A stretch of DNA of 64,000 nucleotides. Origin: Parabacteroides distasonis ATCC 8503 (lineage in GTDB: Bacteria; Bacteroidota; Bacteroidia; Bacteroidales; Tannerellaceae). Location of the stretch: the NCBI RefSeq assembly GCF_000012845.1, contig NC_009615.1:2633501-2697500 (forward strand), written 5' to 3'. A program made the position numbers and the translations under genes. Each line of letters opens with the position of its first letter. The first letter of the stretch is position 1. Shown one piece after another: positions 57,250-64,000 of this stretch. The notes under the pieces are model-generated. The model made no database searches and had not been told where the DNA came from. It worked only from the letters and a program-made list of their open reading frames with translations.

Positions 57250-57280
57250 ATTGTCTAACTGATTCTATTTCGTATATTTG
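57250..57280 (+). promoter_or_regulatory. Promoter of the toxin-antitoxin pair
   Basis: ATTG (57250-57253) and TATATTTG (57273-57280), 19 bases apart; one mismatch to the consensus. Start codon 35 bases downstream. Confidence 0.5.
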
Positions 57281-57315
57281 CCATTGAAAACCAGAGACAA
57301 AAGAAGGATAAAGAT

Positions 57316-57570
57316 ATGACAGCATTAGAACTCAACGCAGAATTATTCCGCCAACTCAGTATCATCGCCGAAGATGAGACCTTGATGCGTAAAGCCGTAG
57401 AAGCCATCCGCCGTCTTGCGCAGCAAAAGGAAGCACAGACTGAAGAGACTGAATATATTAGTAAGGAAGAGGTACTTGCCGGAATCCGGCAAGGCTTAAT
57501 CGACGTAAAAGAGTCTCGTAAAAACGGCACATATCAAAAAACATTGCAGGAGGTCATAGATGAATTATAG
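57316..57570 (+). CDS. Putative antitoxin of a type II toxin-antitoxin pair
   Basis: Protein of 84 residues, acidic and helical (LNAELFRQLSIIAEDETLMRKAVEAIRRLAQQ), ending in EVLAGIRQGLIDVKESRKNGTYQKTLQEVIDEL, a tail often seen in antitoxins paired with RelE-type toxins in Bacteroidales. I see no classical DNA-binding motif. The next frame begins inside its last codons (11-base overlap), which supports a coupled pair. The assignment rests mainly on the neighbour. Confidence 0.7.
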   Translation: MTALELNAELFRQLSIIAEDETLMRKAVEAIRRLAQQKEAQTEETEYISKEEVLAGIRQGLIDVKESRKNGTYQKTLQEVIDEL

Positions 57571-57898
57571 AATCATACCGCAAAAGCACTTTCTGAAAGA
57601 GCTGAAGCGATTGGCAAAGAAATATCATTCGCTAAAACAAGACCTTCAAGCGTTACAAAATGAGCTAAGCAGCAACCCTTCCGCAGGAATTGATTTAGGC
57701 TGTGGCATCCGTAAGATCCGTATGGCTATAGGCAGTAAAAACAAAGGAAAAAGTCATGGCGCACGAGTCATCACCTATACCTATACCGTTAATGATACCG
57801 AAGGGATTATCAACCTCATTTATATTTATGATAAGGAAGAGCGTGAAAGTATTACCGATAACGAAATCAAATGGTTAGTAAAAGAAGTTGAACGATAG
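57560..57898 (+). CDS. RelE/ParE-like toxin
   Basis: Basic protein of 112 residues that overlaps the antitoxin gene by 11 bases. MNYRIIPQKHFLKELKRLAKKYHSLKQDLQ fits the two N-terminal helices of the RelE/ParE fold. GCGIRKIRMAIGSKNKGKSHGARVITYTYTV fits the following beta sheet with its basic cluster, and YIYDKEERESITDNEIKWLV the last strand and helix. Likely an mRNA interferase or related toxin. The composition is low in G+C compared with the unit on its left, so it has a different history. Confidence 0.8.
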   Translation: MNYRIIPQKHFLKELKRLAKKYHSLKQDLQALQNELSSNPSAGIDLGCGIRKIRMAIGSKNKGKSHGARVITYTYTVNDTEGIINLIYIYDKEERESITDNEIKWLVKEVER

Positions 57899-57937
57899 CC
57901 GTAACAACCTCTTTACTGATCCGGCTTCGCCCCGAAC

Positions 57938-58441
57938 TTAAGACAAATGGTCTTTACAATATTCCAACAACCCGGCGCAAGCGTCTTCCAATAGATCCAA
58001 GACCAGCTCGAAACCCTCGGCACCGCTATAATAAGGATCCGGGACGTGATCGTACAACTTATTCCGGGAGAACTCAGTCATCCGATGTATCTTAGCGACG
58101 GATTCCAGATCGGGAGCCATCCGTTTCAAGTCCGTTATATTTTGGTCGTCCATGCCGATAATCAAATCGAAGTCATGGAAGTCCCACTGACGTACCGGAC
58201 GGGAGATCGAATCCAACACATATCCCCTACGGGCCGCATGCGCCCGCATCCGTGAATCCGCCCGGTCTCCTTCATGATACCCGGTGATCCCGGCGGAATC
58301 GATCTCAATCCGATCTCCCAATCCCGCATCCTTCACCAACCTCTTCATTACTGCCTCCGCCGACGGAGAGCGACATATATTCCCCAAGCACACAAACAAC
58401 AACCGTACCTTCTCCTCCTTCATCACTAAGCTCCTTTCCAT
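57938..58441 (-). CDS. Low-molecular-weight protein-tyrosine phosphatase
   Basis: Cytoplasmic phosphatase of 167 residues (161 if the second ATG is used). The P-loop CLGNICRS has Cys18 and Arg24 (CX5R), and the general acid Asp135 is in VPDPYYSG. It dephosphorylates tyrosine, often on capsule-synthesis kinases, but no such kinase is near. It lies 34 bases after priA on the minus strand. A partial second copy of its 3' part is found at 57158-57211. Confidence 0.93.
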   Translation of the reverse strand: MERSLVMKEEKVRLLFVCLGNICRSPSAEAVMKRLVKDAGLGDRIEIDSAGITGYHEGDRADSRMRAHAARRGYVLDSISRPVRQWDFHDFDLIIGMDDQNITDLKRMAPDLESVAKIHRMTEFSRNKLYDHVPDPYYSGAEGFELVLDLLEDACAGLLEYCKDHLS

Positions 58442-58475
58442 TAATTTTCAATTTTCAATTCTCCATTTTCAATTC

Positions 58476-60938
58476 TCAAGCCGGGTCCACATCATAATGA
58501 ACCAGCAACTGCTTAAACGGTACATATCCTTGCATCTCAGTATGAATACCCTCCAATATCTCACGAAGCGGAGCGATCCCGGCGGATATCTCGATCTTCA
58601 AGACGATCTTCTTGATATGAAGCGTCTGTACCCGGGTGATAGGCGGCGTAACCGGCCCCAACACCCGCTCACCCAAACGAGCACGAAGTTTCTCGGCGTA
58701 TAAAGCAGACATTTCCTGCAAAGCCTCCTCATTCCGACTCCGAAGGATCAAGACGATCAAACGGTAGTAAGGCGGGTAACGGAACATACTACGCTCGCTC
58801 AATTGCAAGCTCACCATTTCCTTATAAGCAAAATGCTGCACCATACGGATCAAAGGATGCTCCGGCTGAGTAGTCTGCAAGATCACCGTACCCCGCTTAT
58901 CCCGTCGTCCGGCACGTCCGCTAACCTGTACCATCAATTGATAAGCCCGCTCGTGCGCCCGGAAGTCTGGGAAATTCATCAGGCTATCGGCGCTCAAGAT
59001 TCCGACCACGCTGACATTCCCGAAATCCAATCCCTTCGACAACATCTGGGTACCAATCAAGATTTGTGTCTTCCCCTTCTCGAAATCCGAGATGATCCGC
59101 TCGTAAGCCGTGCGGGTACGGGCCGTATCGAAATCCAGCCGCTCCACCTTCGCCGCTGGGAATTGCCCAGCGATCTCCTCCTCTACCTTCTCCGTACCGA
59201 AGCCTTGCATCTTGAACTCCGTCCCCTTACACTCTGGACATACCTGCGGCAAGCGGTAGGTATAACCGCAATAATGGCAAACCAGCTGATTATGCGCCTT
59301 GTGGTAGGTAAGGCTAACGTCGCAATTCACGCAATGAGGCACCCACCCGCACCCCCGACACTCGATCATCGGGGCGAATCCCCGGCGGTTCTGGAACAAG
59401 ATCGCTTGCTCACCCCGGGATAAAGCCTCCCGCACCTTCTCCACCAACAGGGGGGAGAAAAGGGTATCTTTCATAATCTTCTTGCGCTTTAGCTCCTTCA
59501 CGTCCACCGTAATAATCTCCGGCATCAAGCAATCACCGTAGCGGGTGGATAGCTCGACCAGACCGTATTTCCCCGCCGTAGCGTTGAAATAAGAGTCGAT
59601 GGAAGGGGTGGCGGAACCCAATAAGGTCTTACCGCCGTGCATACCCGCCAAGACGATGGCAGCGTTACGGGCATGGTAACGGGGTGCCGGGTCTTGCTGC
59701 TTATACGTATTCTCATGCTCCTCGTCCACGATAATCAAGCCCAAGTCCTTAAACGGAAGGAAGAGGGAAGAACGGACCCCCAATACCAGCATAGGCTCGT
59801 CGCTATGCAGCAGCTTGTTCCAGACCTCCACCCGCTCGTTGTCCGAGAACTTAGAGTGGTAGACCAATAGCTTATCCCCGAATAATTTCGCCAGCCGTTC
59901 CGTGATCTGGGTCGTGATAGCGATCTCCGGCAACATATATAAAACCTGCCGCCCCAGCCGCAAGACCTCATGGATCAAACGGACGTATATCTCGGTCTTA
60001 CCACTGGAAGTCACGCCATGAAGCAAGCAAACCTCCTTCGTCTTGAAAGCCTCATGGATCTCTCCGTAGGCTTTCTCTTGCGCCGGACTGAGCGGATTCG
60101 GCTCTTGCAAGCGGCAGACGGATACTTGTAAACGACCCACCTCTTTCTCGTAACTCTCCAAGATACCCCGTTTCAGCAGACCCTCCAATACCGCAGAGGT
60201 ATAACCACTGCGTTCCAATAGCTCTTTCTTGGAAAGCTCCTTCGATAAAGCGGGATTCAAGGTATGGCTTAAATCCAAGAAGCTGACCAACAGAAGCTCT
60301 TGCTTCTTCGCCCTTTTCAATTCTTCGAACACCGCCTGCAATTTCGTCTCATCCCAGTAAGCTTCGGCCAAACGGATAAACGCCTGTGTCTTGGGAACGA
60401 ATCCTCGCTTTAGCTCCTCGCTCACCTCGACCGCCCCTTTCACCATCAAGGAAGAGACGATCGGGACAACATTTCGGAGACCGGTCTTCTTCTCCAACTC
60501 CGAGATCGTCAATTTCAAAACCCCGCTAAAGGCATCCAGTACCGCTTGCTCGTTCGGGCGCAAGGGGGCGGTAGCCTCGAAATCCTCATTATAAGTAACC
60601 GCCGTCTCGCTTTCCAACTTTAAGCCGGAAGGCAAGGCCGCCTTATACACGTCGCCCAGCTTACATATATAATAAGAAGATATCCATTTCCAGAAACGGA
60701 GTTGCGGACGGCGGAGCACCGGAGTGGCATCCAGCAAAGCGTAGATCTCCTTCGTCTCAAAATCGGATACCGGTTCCCGGTCGTGTACCTCCATGACGAT
60801 GGCCGTATAATATCGTTTCTTCCCGAAATGCACGATCACCCGGCAACCGGGAGTCACGGCTCTTTCCATATCTTCGGGTATCCGATAGGTATAGCTATTC
60901 TCCAAAGGAAGGGGAAGTATGACGTCCGCATATTTCAT
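58476..60938 (-). CDS. priA: Primosomal protein N' (replication restart helicase)
   Basis: Superfamily 2 helicase of 820 residues that reloads the replisome at stalled forks. The N-terminal DNA-binding domain is followed by the helicase motifs LLHGVTSSGKTEIYVRLI (Walker A), IIVDEEHENTYKQ (DEEH box) and GTQMLSKGLDFGNVSVVGIL. A zinc-binding insertion carries CRGCGWVPHCVNCD and CHYCGYTYRLPQVCPEC. The C-terminal domain is complete. Length is slightly above the E. coli protein. Confidence 0.96.
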   Translation of the reverse strand: MKYADVILPLPLENSYTYRIPEDMERAVTPGCRVIVHFGKKRYYTAIVMEVHDREPVSDFETKEIYALLDATPVLRRPQLRFWKWISSYYICKLGDVYKAALPSGLKLESETAVTYNEDFEATAPLRPNEQAVLDAFSGVLKLTISELEKKTGLRNVVPIVSSLMVKGAVEVSEELKRGFVPKTQAFIRLAEAYWDETKLQAVFEELKRAKKQELLLVSFLDLSHTLNPALSKELSKKELLERSGYTSAVLEGLLKRGILESYEKEVGRLQVSVCRLQEPNPLSPAQEKAYGEIHEAFKTKEVCLLHGVTSSGKTEIYVRLIHEVLRLGRQVLYMLPEIAITTQITERLAKLFGDKLLVYHSKFSDNERVEVWNKLLHSDEPMLVLGVRSSLFLPFKDLGLIIVDEEHENTYKQQDPAPRYHARNAAIVLAGMHGGKTLLGSATPSIDSYFNATAGKYGLVELSTRYGDCLMPEIITVDVKELKRKKIMKDTLFSPLLVEKVREALSRGEQAILFQNRRGFAPMIECRGCGWVPHCVNCDVSLTYHKAHNQLVCHYCGYTYRLPQVCPECKGTEFKMQGFGTEKVEEEIAGQFPAAKVERLDFDTARTRTAYERIISDFEKGKTQILIGTQMLSKGLDFGNVSVVGILSADSLMNFPDFRAHERAYQLMVQVSGRAGRRDKRGTVILQTTQPEHPLIRMVQHFAYKEMVSLQLSERSMFRYPPYYRLIVLILRSRNEEALQEMSALYAEKLRARLGERVLGPVTPPITRVQTLHIKKIVLKIEISAGIAPLREILEGIHTEMQGYVPFKQLLVHYDVDPA

Positions 60939-60973
60939 TCAAACAGGTGTTTCATTACGAGCCCAAAAATAAC

Positions 60974-61002
60974 AAAAAAGGCCGGACTTCTAAAGCCCAG
61001 CC
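60974..61002 (-). terminator. Terminator after the porin-family gene
   Basis: A 9-bp stem with G-T pairs (60980-60988 with 60994-61002), 5-base loop, and six T residues on the minus strand. It lies 24 bases after the stop codon. Confidence 0.8.
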
Positions 61003-61025
61003 TCTCTCATTTTATTTTCACCTAT

Positions 61026-61634
61026 TTAGAACAAGATCGCTGCCGTGATAGACCATCCACGATTCTTTCCGGCACCGTCGGAGAGGTTCACCTTCTCAAT
61101 GCTATAGTTATCAGTCAGTCCCAGACCATAATTGAAACCCACCTGCAAGTGGCTGATCAACTCCACGCCGGCACCGAAGTTAAGGCCTGCGCTGAAATTC
61201 TTCGCCTTCACCTGATCCGCTACGGAACCCGGGATATCCCAAAATTTATCACCGCCTACACGGAAACCGATATACGGACCGGCTGCCAGATACGCTTTGA
61301 CGATCGGTAAGCCGAATTTCCATTTCAAGTTGACCGGAACATCGATATAATCCGTCTTCATCGAAGTCTTAACCCCGCCAACCGAAGTCGTCTCCAAACC
61401 TTTTTGCGAATACAACACGGCCGCATCGATCCCGACACCCACCAACGGCAAAGTCGTCTCGATCATCGGCCCCACTTGGAAGCCGGTTACGTTATCCGCT
61501 TTCAACACGTCCGAGTTGAAATGGACAGACGATATATTCACACCTCCCTTGATACCGAATTTAAGCTGAGCGTTCGCCGGAAGCGCCATCAACGCTAACA
61601 AGGCAACCATAAGAAATCCCACGATTTTCTTCAT
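61026..61634 (-). CDS. Porin-family outer-membrane beta-barrel protein
   Basis: Outer-membrane protein of about 202 residues beginning MKKIVGFLMVALLALMALPANAQ, a clear signal peptide. The mature part fits the OmpW/PorT-like beta-barrel group: LKFGIKGGVNISSVHF, alternating strands such as YIDVPVNLKWKFG and AYLAAGPYIGFRVGG, and a last strand ending in the aromatic residue Phe. The ATG at 61634 is favoured, with one at 61640 also possible. TTTG and TTTATTTG, 20 bases apart upstream, suggest its own promoter, with one mismatch in the -7 box. Function beyond a barrel is unknown. Confidence 0.85.
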   Translation of the reverse strand: MKKIVGFLMVALLALMALPANAQLKFGIKGGVNISSVHFNSDVLKADNVTGFQVGPMIETTLPLVGVGIDAAVLYSQKGLETTSVGGVKTSMKTDYIDVPVNLKWKFGLPIVKAYLAAGPYIGFRVGGDKFWDIPGSVADQVKAKNFSAGLNFGAGVELISHLQVGFNYGLGLTDNYSIEKVNLSDGAGKNRGWSITAAILF

Positions 61635-61702
61635 ATTCATACTTCTTTTGTTAATTACTCGTTGCAAATAAACGCACTTTTCTAATAATAAACAAATATT
61701 CT

Positions 61703-61940
61703 CTATAGAGTGTTCACGGAATACCCCAGTCCTTTAAACTCAAAGAAAGCATGCATCTTACATACGGAGCTCATCCCGTCGGTCAGATTCATGCTTCTTT
61801 CCCTAATTATTATGGCAAAATAATTATCCGAAACCATGAGACGACTTGATAAGAAAACCTTGGATAAAGAATAGTAAAAACCGGATACGGTTCTTGCGTT
61901 CTCTTCCGGCCTTTCCTCGAAGCCGTCGAAAATATACACG
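61703..61940 (-). other. Region downstream of the cobalamin riboswitch, no recognisable gene
   Basis: A frame is open across this region on the minus strand, but its start lies inside the riboswitch. The part after the aptamer could only give a short peptide, for example 29 codons from MNLTDGMSSVCKMHAFF to GLGYSVNTL ending at 61703. It resembles no cobalamin transport or synthesis protein that I know. It may be the rest of a deleted gene. Confidence 0.45.
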
Positions 61941-62112
61941 CCTTGCAGGTCTTCTGACTTACTTCCGGTCTTAAGCGCCTTCCCATTCACTTGAATGAAC
62001 AGTGGCAACAGTATTGCTCAACCCGTTTATGAAGCTTACAGCAGCGGGACTGTCCGGGATTCTCACCCGATTCCCTTTTAATCCCTATCCGGCGATTGCC
62101 GAAAGGGAACAA
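61941..62112 (-). promoter_or_regulatory. Cobalamin riboswitch
   Basis: On the minus strand the conserved parts come in order: GTTCCCTTTCGG, then AAAAGGGAATCGGGTGAGAA, ATCCCGGACAGTCCCGC, TGCTGTAAGC, GCCACTG, GGGAAGGCG, and the B12 box GGAAGTAAGTCAGAAGACC followed by TGC. These match the adenosylcobalamin aptamer closely. A -7 promoter word starts 10 bases upstream, so the aptamer would lie at the very 5' end of the transcript. Confidence 0.92.
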
Positions 62113-62121
62113 AGCATGTAG

Positions 62122-62129
62122 CAAAGATA
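62122..62129 (-). promoter_or_regulatory. -7 box before the cobalamin riboswitch
   Basis: TATCTTTG on the minus strand fits TAnnTTTG and would start transcription near 62115, at the edge of the aptamer. Confidence 0.5.
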
Positions 62130-62148
62130 CATAAAGTTTTGATGTAGC

Positions 62149-63003
62149 CTAACACTTTCCACAAAAAATATCCCTATATTCCCGGTTCCTGATATAACAT
62201 AAAGCCGCCCCGATAGCCGTGCGATACTCGGCATACTCCGGTATCTTGAAATGGACATCGCACATCTCCTCCAGACGGGGGAAAATATCCGGGCATTGCG
62301 GCAAGCGAGTCAGGTTACCGATCAACACGATATTCTTGATATCGCCATTTAACGAGGCGAAAACAGCTCCTTGCCCGATAGTCTGCAAGACCATATGAAC
62401 GATACCGAGAGCGATATCCTCAACCTTAGCGTTCGCATCCGCTTTTCCAAAAATAGAGGCTGTCACGTCTAGCGGCAGGCCGGGTAGCGGATGCGGCGTA
62501 ATATCCCGGATATGCAAGTCGATATCATTCAGGGAACCATGCTCAGCCAAAGACGCTATTTGGTGAAAGTCATGCGTTTTCAATAATAGCTTAGACAAGC
62601 CGAGGATGGTTCCGCCACCGATACCCAATCCCCCGATATGCTCGACCGTGGAGCCTTGTACCTTGACAAAAGAGGTACCCGTTCCCATGCTGACCACCAA
62701 CAGGCTATCCAGTCCCGTATTATACTGCGCCCCTAGCCCATTTGCGAGGAACTCATCCGTCTTCGCGGTTGGTAAGCCATATAAAGGTTGATCGATATAG
62801 GCGCTACCTACACCCGTCAAGATCACTTTCTCTATATTCGAGAGTGAGATGTTATTATCATAAATATATTTACCGAAGGCCCCGAATAAAGAGGTTACCG
62901 GATCGGTAGCTTTCACGAACATCGGGTTCTTGATCTTCTTATCCTCCACACCGACGATCTTGGTCGTGCTACCTCCCACGTCTATACCTATAACGATTCC
63001 CAT
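62149..63003 (-). CDS. coaW: Type II pantothenate kinase
   Basis: ATP-dependent kinase of 284 residues starting MGIVIGIDVGGSTTKIVGVE, which phosphorylates pantothenate in the first step of coenzyme A synthesis. It belongs to the eukaryote-like, acetate-kinase-fold class. Marks are the phosphate-1 loop GIDVGGSTTK, SMGTGTSFVKVQG and GGLGIGGGTILGLSKLLL. The start at 63003 is preceded by GGGAAAGA; a longer frame to 63060 has no support. It lies between the mutase gene and the riboswitch on the same strand. Confidence 0.93.
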   Translation of the reverse strand: MGIVIGIDVGGSTTKIVGVEDKKIKNPMFVKATDPVTSLFGAFGKYIYDNNISLSNIEKVILTGVGSAYIDQPLYGLPTAKTDEFLANGLGAQYNTGLDSLLVVSMGTGTSFVKVQGSTVEHIGGLGIGGGTILGLSKLLLKTHDFHQIASLAEHGSLNDIDLHIRDITPHPLPGLPLDVTASIFGKADANAKVEDIALGIVHMVLQTIGQGAVFASLNGDIKNIVLIGNLTRLPQCPDIFPRLEEMCDVHFKIPEYAEYRTAIGAALCYIRNREYRDIFCGKC

Positions 63004-63064
63004 GATTCTTTCCCTTTTTAATTGAATAATCGCTACAAAAGTACATAAACCCGTATACAATACT

Positions 63065-63096
63065 AAAAAAGGCCGGACAAAATCAATTGTCCAGCC
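63065..63096 (-). terminator. Terminator after the methylmalonyl-CoA mutase gene
   Basis: A 10-bp stem with one G-T pair (63071-63080 with 63087-63096), a 6-base loop and six T residues on the minus strand. It separates the mutase gene from coaW. Confidence 0.85.
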
Positions 63097-63132
63097 TCTC
63101 TTTATTAAAAAACCGCAAGGTTTAAACGCTAT

Positions 63133-64000
63133 TTATTCGCCTAACAAGATCTCTAGGATCTGGCAAGCTGCCTTCGATACGGAAGTACCCGGGCCAAAGA
63201 TAGCGGCAACGCCAGCCTTATACAAGAAGTCATAGTCTTGAGCCGGGATTACACCACCAGCGATAACGATGATATCCTCACGACCTAATTTCTTCAACTC
63301 CTCGATAACCTGCGGAACCAACGTCTTATGACCAGCGGCCAAAGAAGAAACGCCCATTACGTGAACATCGTTCTCTACAGCTTGACGGGCAGCCTCGGCC
63401 GGAGTCTGGAACAACGGTCCCATATCTACGTCGAACCCACAGTCAGCATAACCGGTAGCAACAACCTTAGCGCCACGGTCATGTCCGTCCTGACCCATCT
63501 TAGCGATCATGATACGAGGCTGACGGCCCTCTTTCTTAGCGAATTGCTCGCAAAGCTCGCAAGCTTTCTGGAAGTCTGCGTCTTTCTTAGTTTCTGATGA
63601 ATACACGCCTGAAATAGTTCTAATGATTGCTTTATAACGACCTACAACCACCTCGCAAGCATCGGAGATCTCTCCCAATGACGCACGCAAGCCGGCAGCC
63701 TTAACAGCCAACTCTAATAAATTGCCCTTCTTCGTCTTCACGCACTCCGTGATATCAGCCAAAGCTTTTTGAACAGCGGCTTCGTCACGGTTAGCACGCA
63801 ACTCCTTCAAAGCGGCGATCTGCTCGTTACGTACGGCTGTATTATCAATCTCAAGGATATCGATCGGATCTTCCTTCGGCAAACGATATTTGTTAACACC
63901 AACGATGGTCTGAACACCTGAGTCGATACGAGCCTGTGTACGAGCGGCCGCTTCCTCGATACGCATCTTAGGAAGACCTGTCTCGATGGCTTTCGCCATA
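63133..64000 (-). CDS. Methylmalonyl-CoA mutase large subunit (3' part, cut by window edge)
   Basis: C-terminal part of the B12-dependent enzyme that interconverts succinyl-CoA and methylmalonyl-CoA in propionate formation. The frame stays open at the window edge and the ATG at 63999 is internal. The end of the catalytic barrel ([21 protein letters not shown]) is followed by the cobalamin domain, whose cobalt-binding DxHxxG motif is [52 protein letters not shown] and GPGTSV complete that domain. The small subunit should lie outside the window. Confidence 0.96.
   Translation of the reverse strand, partial: MAKAIETGLPKMRIEEAAARTQARIDSGVQTIVGVNKYRLPKEDPIDILEIDNTAVRNEQIAALKELRANRDEAAVQKALADITECVKTKKGNLLELAVKAAGLRASLGEISDACEVVVGRYKAIIRTISGVYSSETKKDADFQKACELCEQFAKKEGRQPRIMIAKMGQDGHDRGAKVVATGYADCGFDVDMGPLFQTPAEAARQAVENDVHVMGVSSLAAGHKTLVPQVIEELKKLGREDIIVIAGGVIPAQDYDFLYKAGVAAIFGPGTSVSKAACQILEILLGE

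Noticed and set aside
61703..62008. 101-codon frame as a protein gene
   Set aside because: Its start and first third lie within the cobalamin riboswitch, whose conserved bases explain that DNA better.

Overview
The window looks like a chromosomal segment of a Bacteroidales bacterium, most probably Parabacteroides (close to P. distasonis). This rests on recognised protein families and promoter style, not on a database search. Supporting signs are the Bacteroidetes promoter words TTTG and TAnnTTTG, weak Shine-Dalgarno use, an N-succinylornithine carbamoyltransferase of the Bacteroides type, HU-like proteins with added C-terminal domains, and secreted proteins with a C-terminal sorting-type domain. 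Most of the window is ordinary core genome. The part around 51.2-57.0 kb has clearly higher G+C and different codon use.

Layout. 1-5.4 kb: 3' part of a dipeptidyl peptidase IV, an MscS channel, an NlpE-like lipoprotein and a C1 peptidase. 5.5-18.3 kb: enzymes meeting at pyrroline-5-carboxylate and ornithine (proC, proline dehydrogenase, pruA, proB, proA, argF'), mixed with a ferredoxin, a DUF1349 protein, a cupin regulator with an acyl-CoA synthetase, and a hybrid-type PAS kinase without its own regulator. 18.3-21 kb: an inverted-repeat cluster, a DUF3467 protein, a possible small RNA, and an AraC regulator with a secreted endonuclease/phosphatase-family protein. 21-35.7 kb, all on the minus strand: rpsU, xerC-like recombinase, hpf, four tRNAs, tuf, tRNA-Trp, secE, nusG, rplK-rplA-rplJ-rplL, rpoB and rpoC. 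The order thr-tyr-gly-thr-tuf-secE-nusG-rplKAJL-rpoBC is the same as in enterobacteria, with tRNA-Trp added.

35.7-51.1 kb: mtnA, a lipoprotein, an HU-domain protein with structured leader DNA, aminopeptidase P, gamma-carbonic anhydrase, a serine hydrolase, a CBM9-like lipoprotein, bleomycin-hydrolase-type PepC, waaA with gltX, a PgpH-like membrane HD protein and a membrane-anchored AraC regulator. 51.2-57.0 kb: a three-gene high-G+C unit made of an HU-like/Ig-like DUF4469 protein and two large secreted proteins with matching C-termini. The first gene is flanked by two different short tandem-repeat arrays that share words in opposite orientation. 57.0-58.5 kb: a perfect 22-bp inverted repeat, a 54-bp relic of a tyrosine phosphatase gene, a RelE-like toxin-antitoxin pair and the intact phosphatase gene. 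58.5-64 kb: priA, a porin-family barrel, a cobalamin riboswitch with no recognisable target gene, type II pantothenate kinase, and the 3' end of methylmalonyl-CoA mutase.

The best candidates for something undescribed are the repeat-flanked high-G+C surface-protein unit with its scarred right border, the dispersed inverted-repeat family at 18.35 and 57.07 kb, the GATC-centred double hairpin before the HU gene, and the orphan B12 riboswitch.
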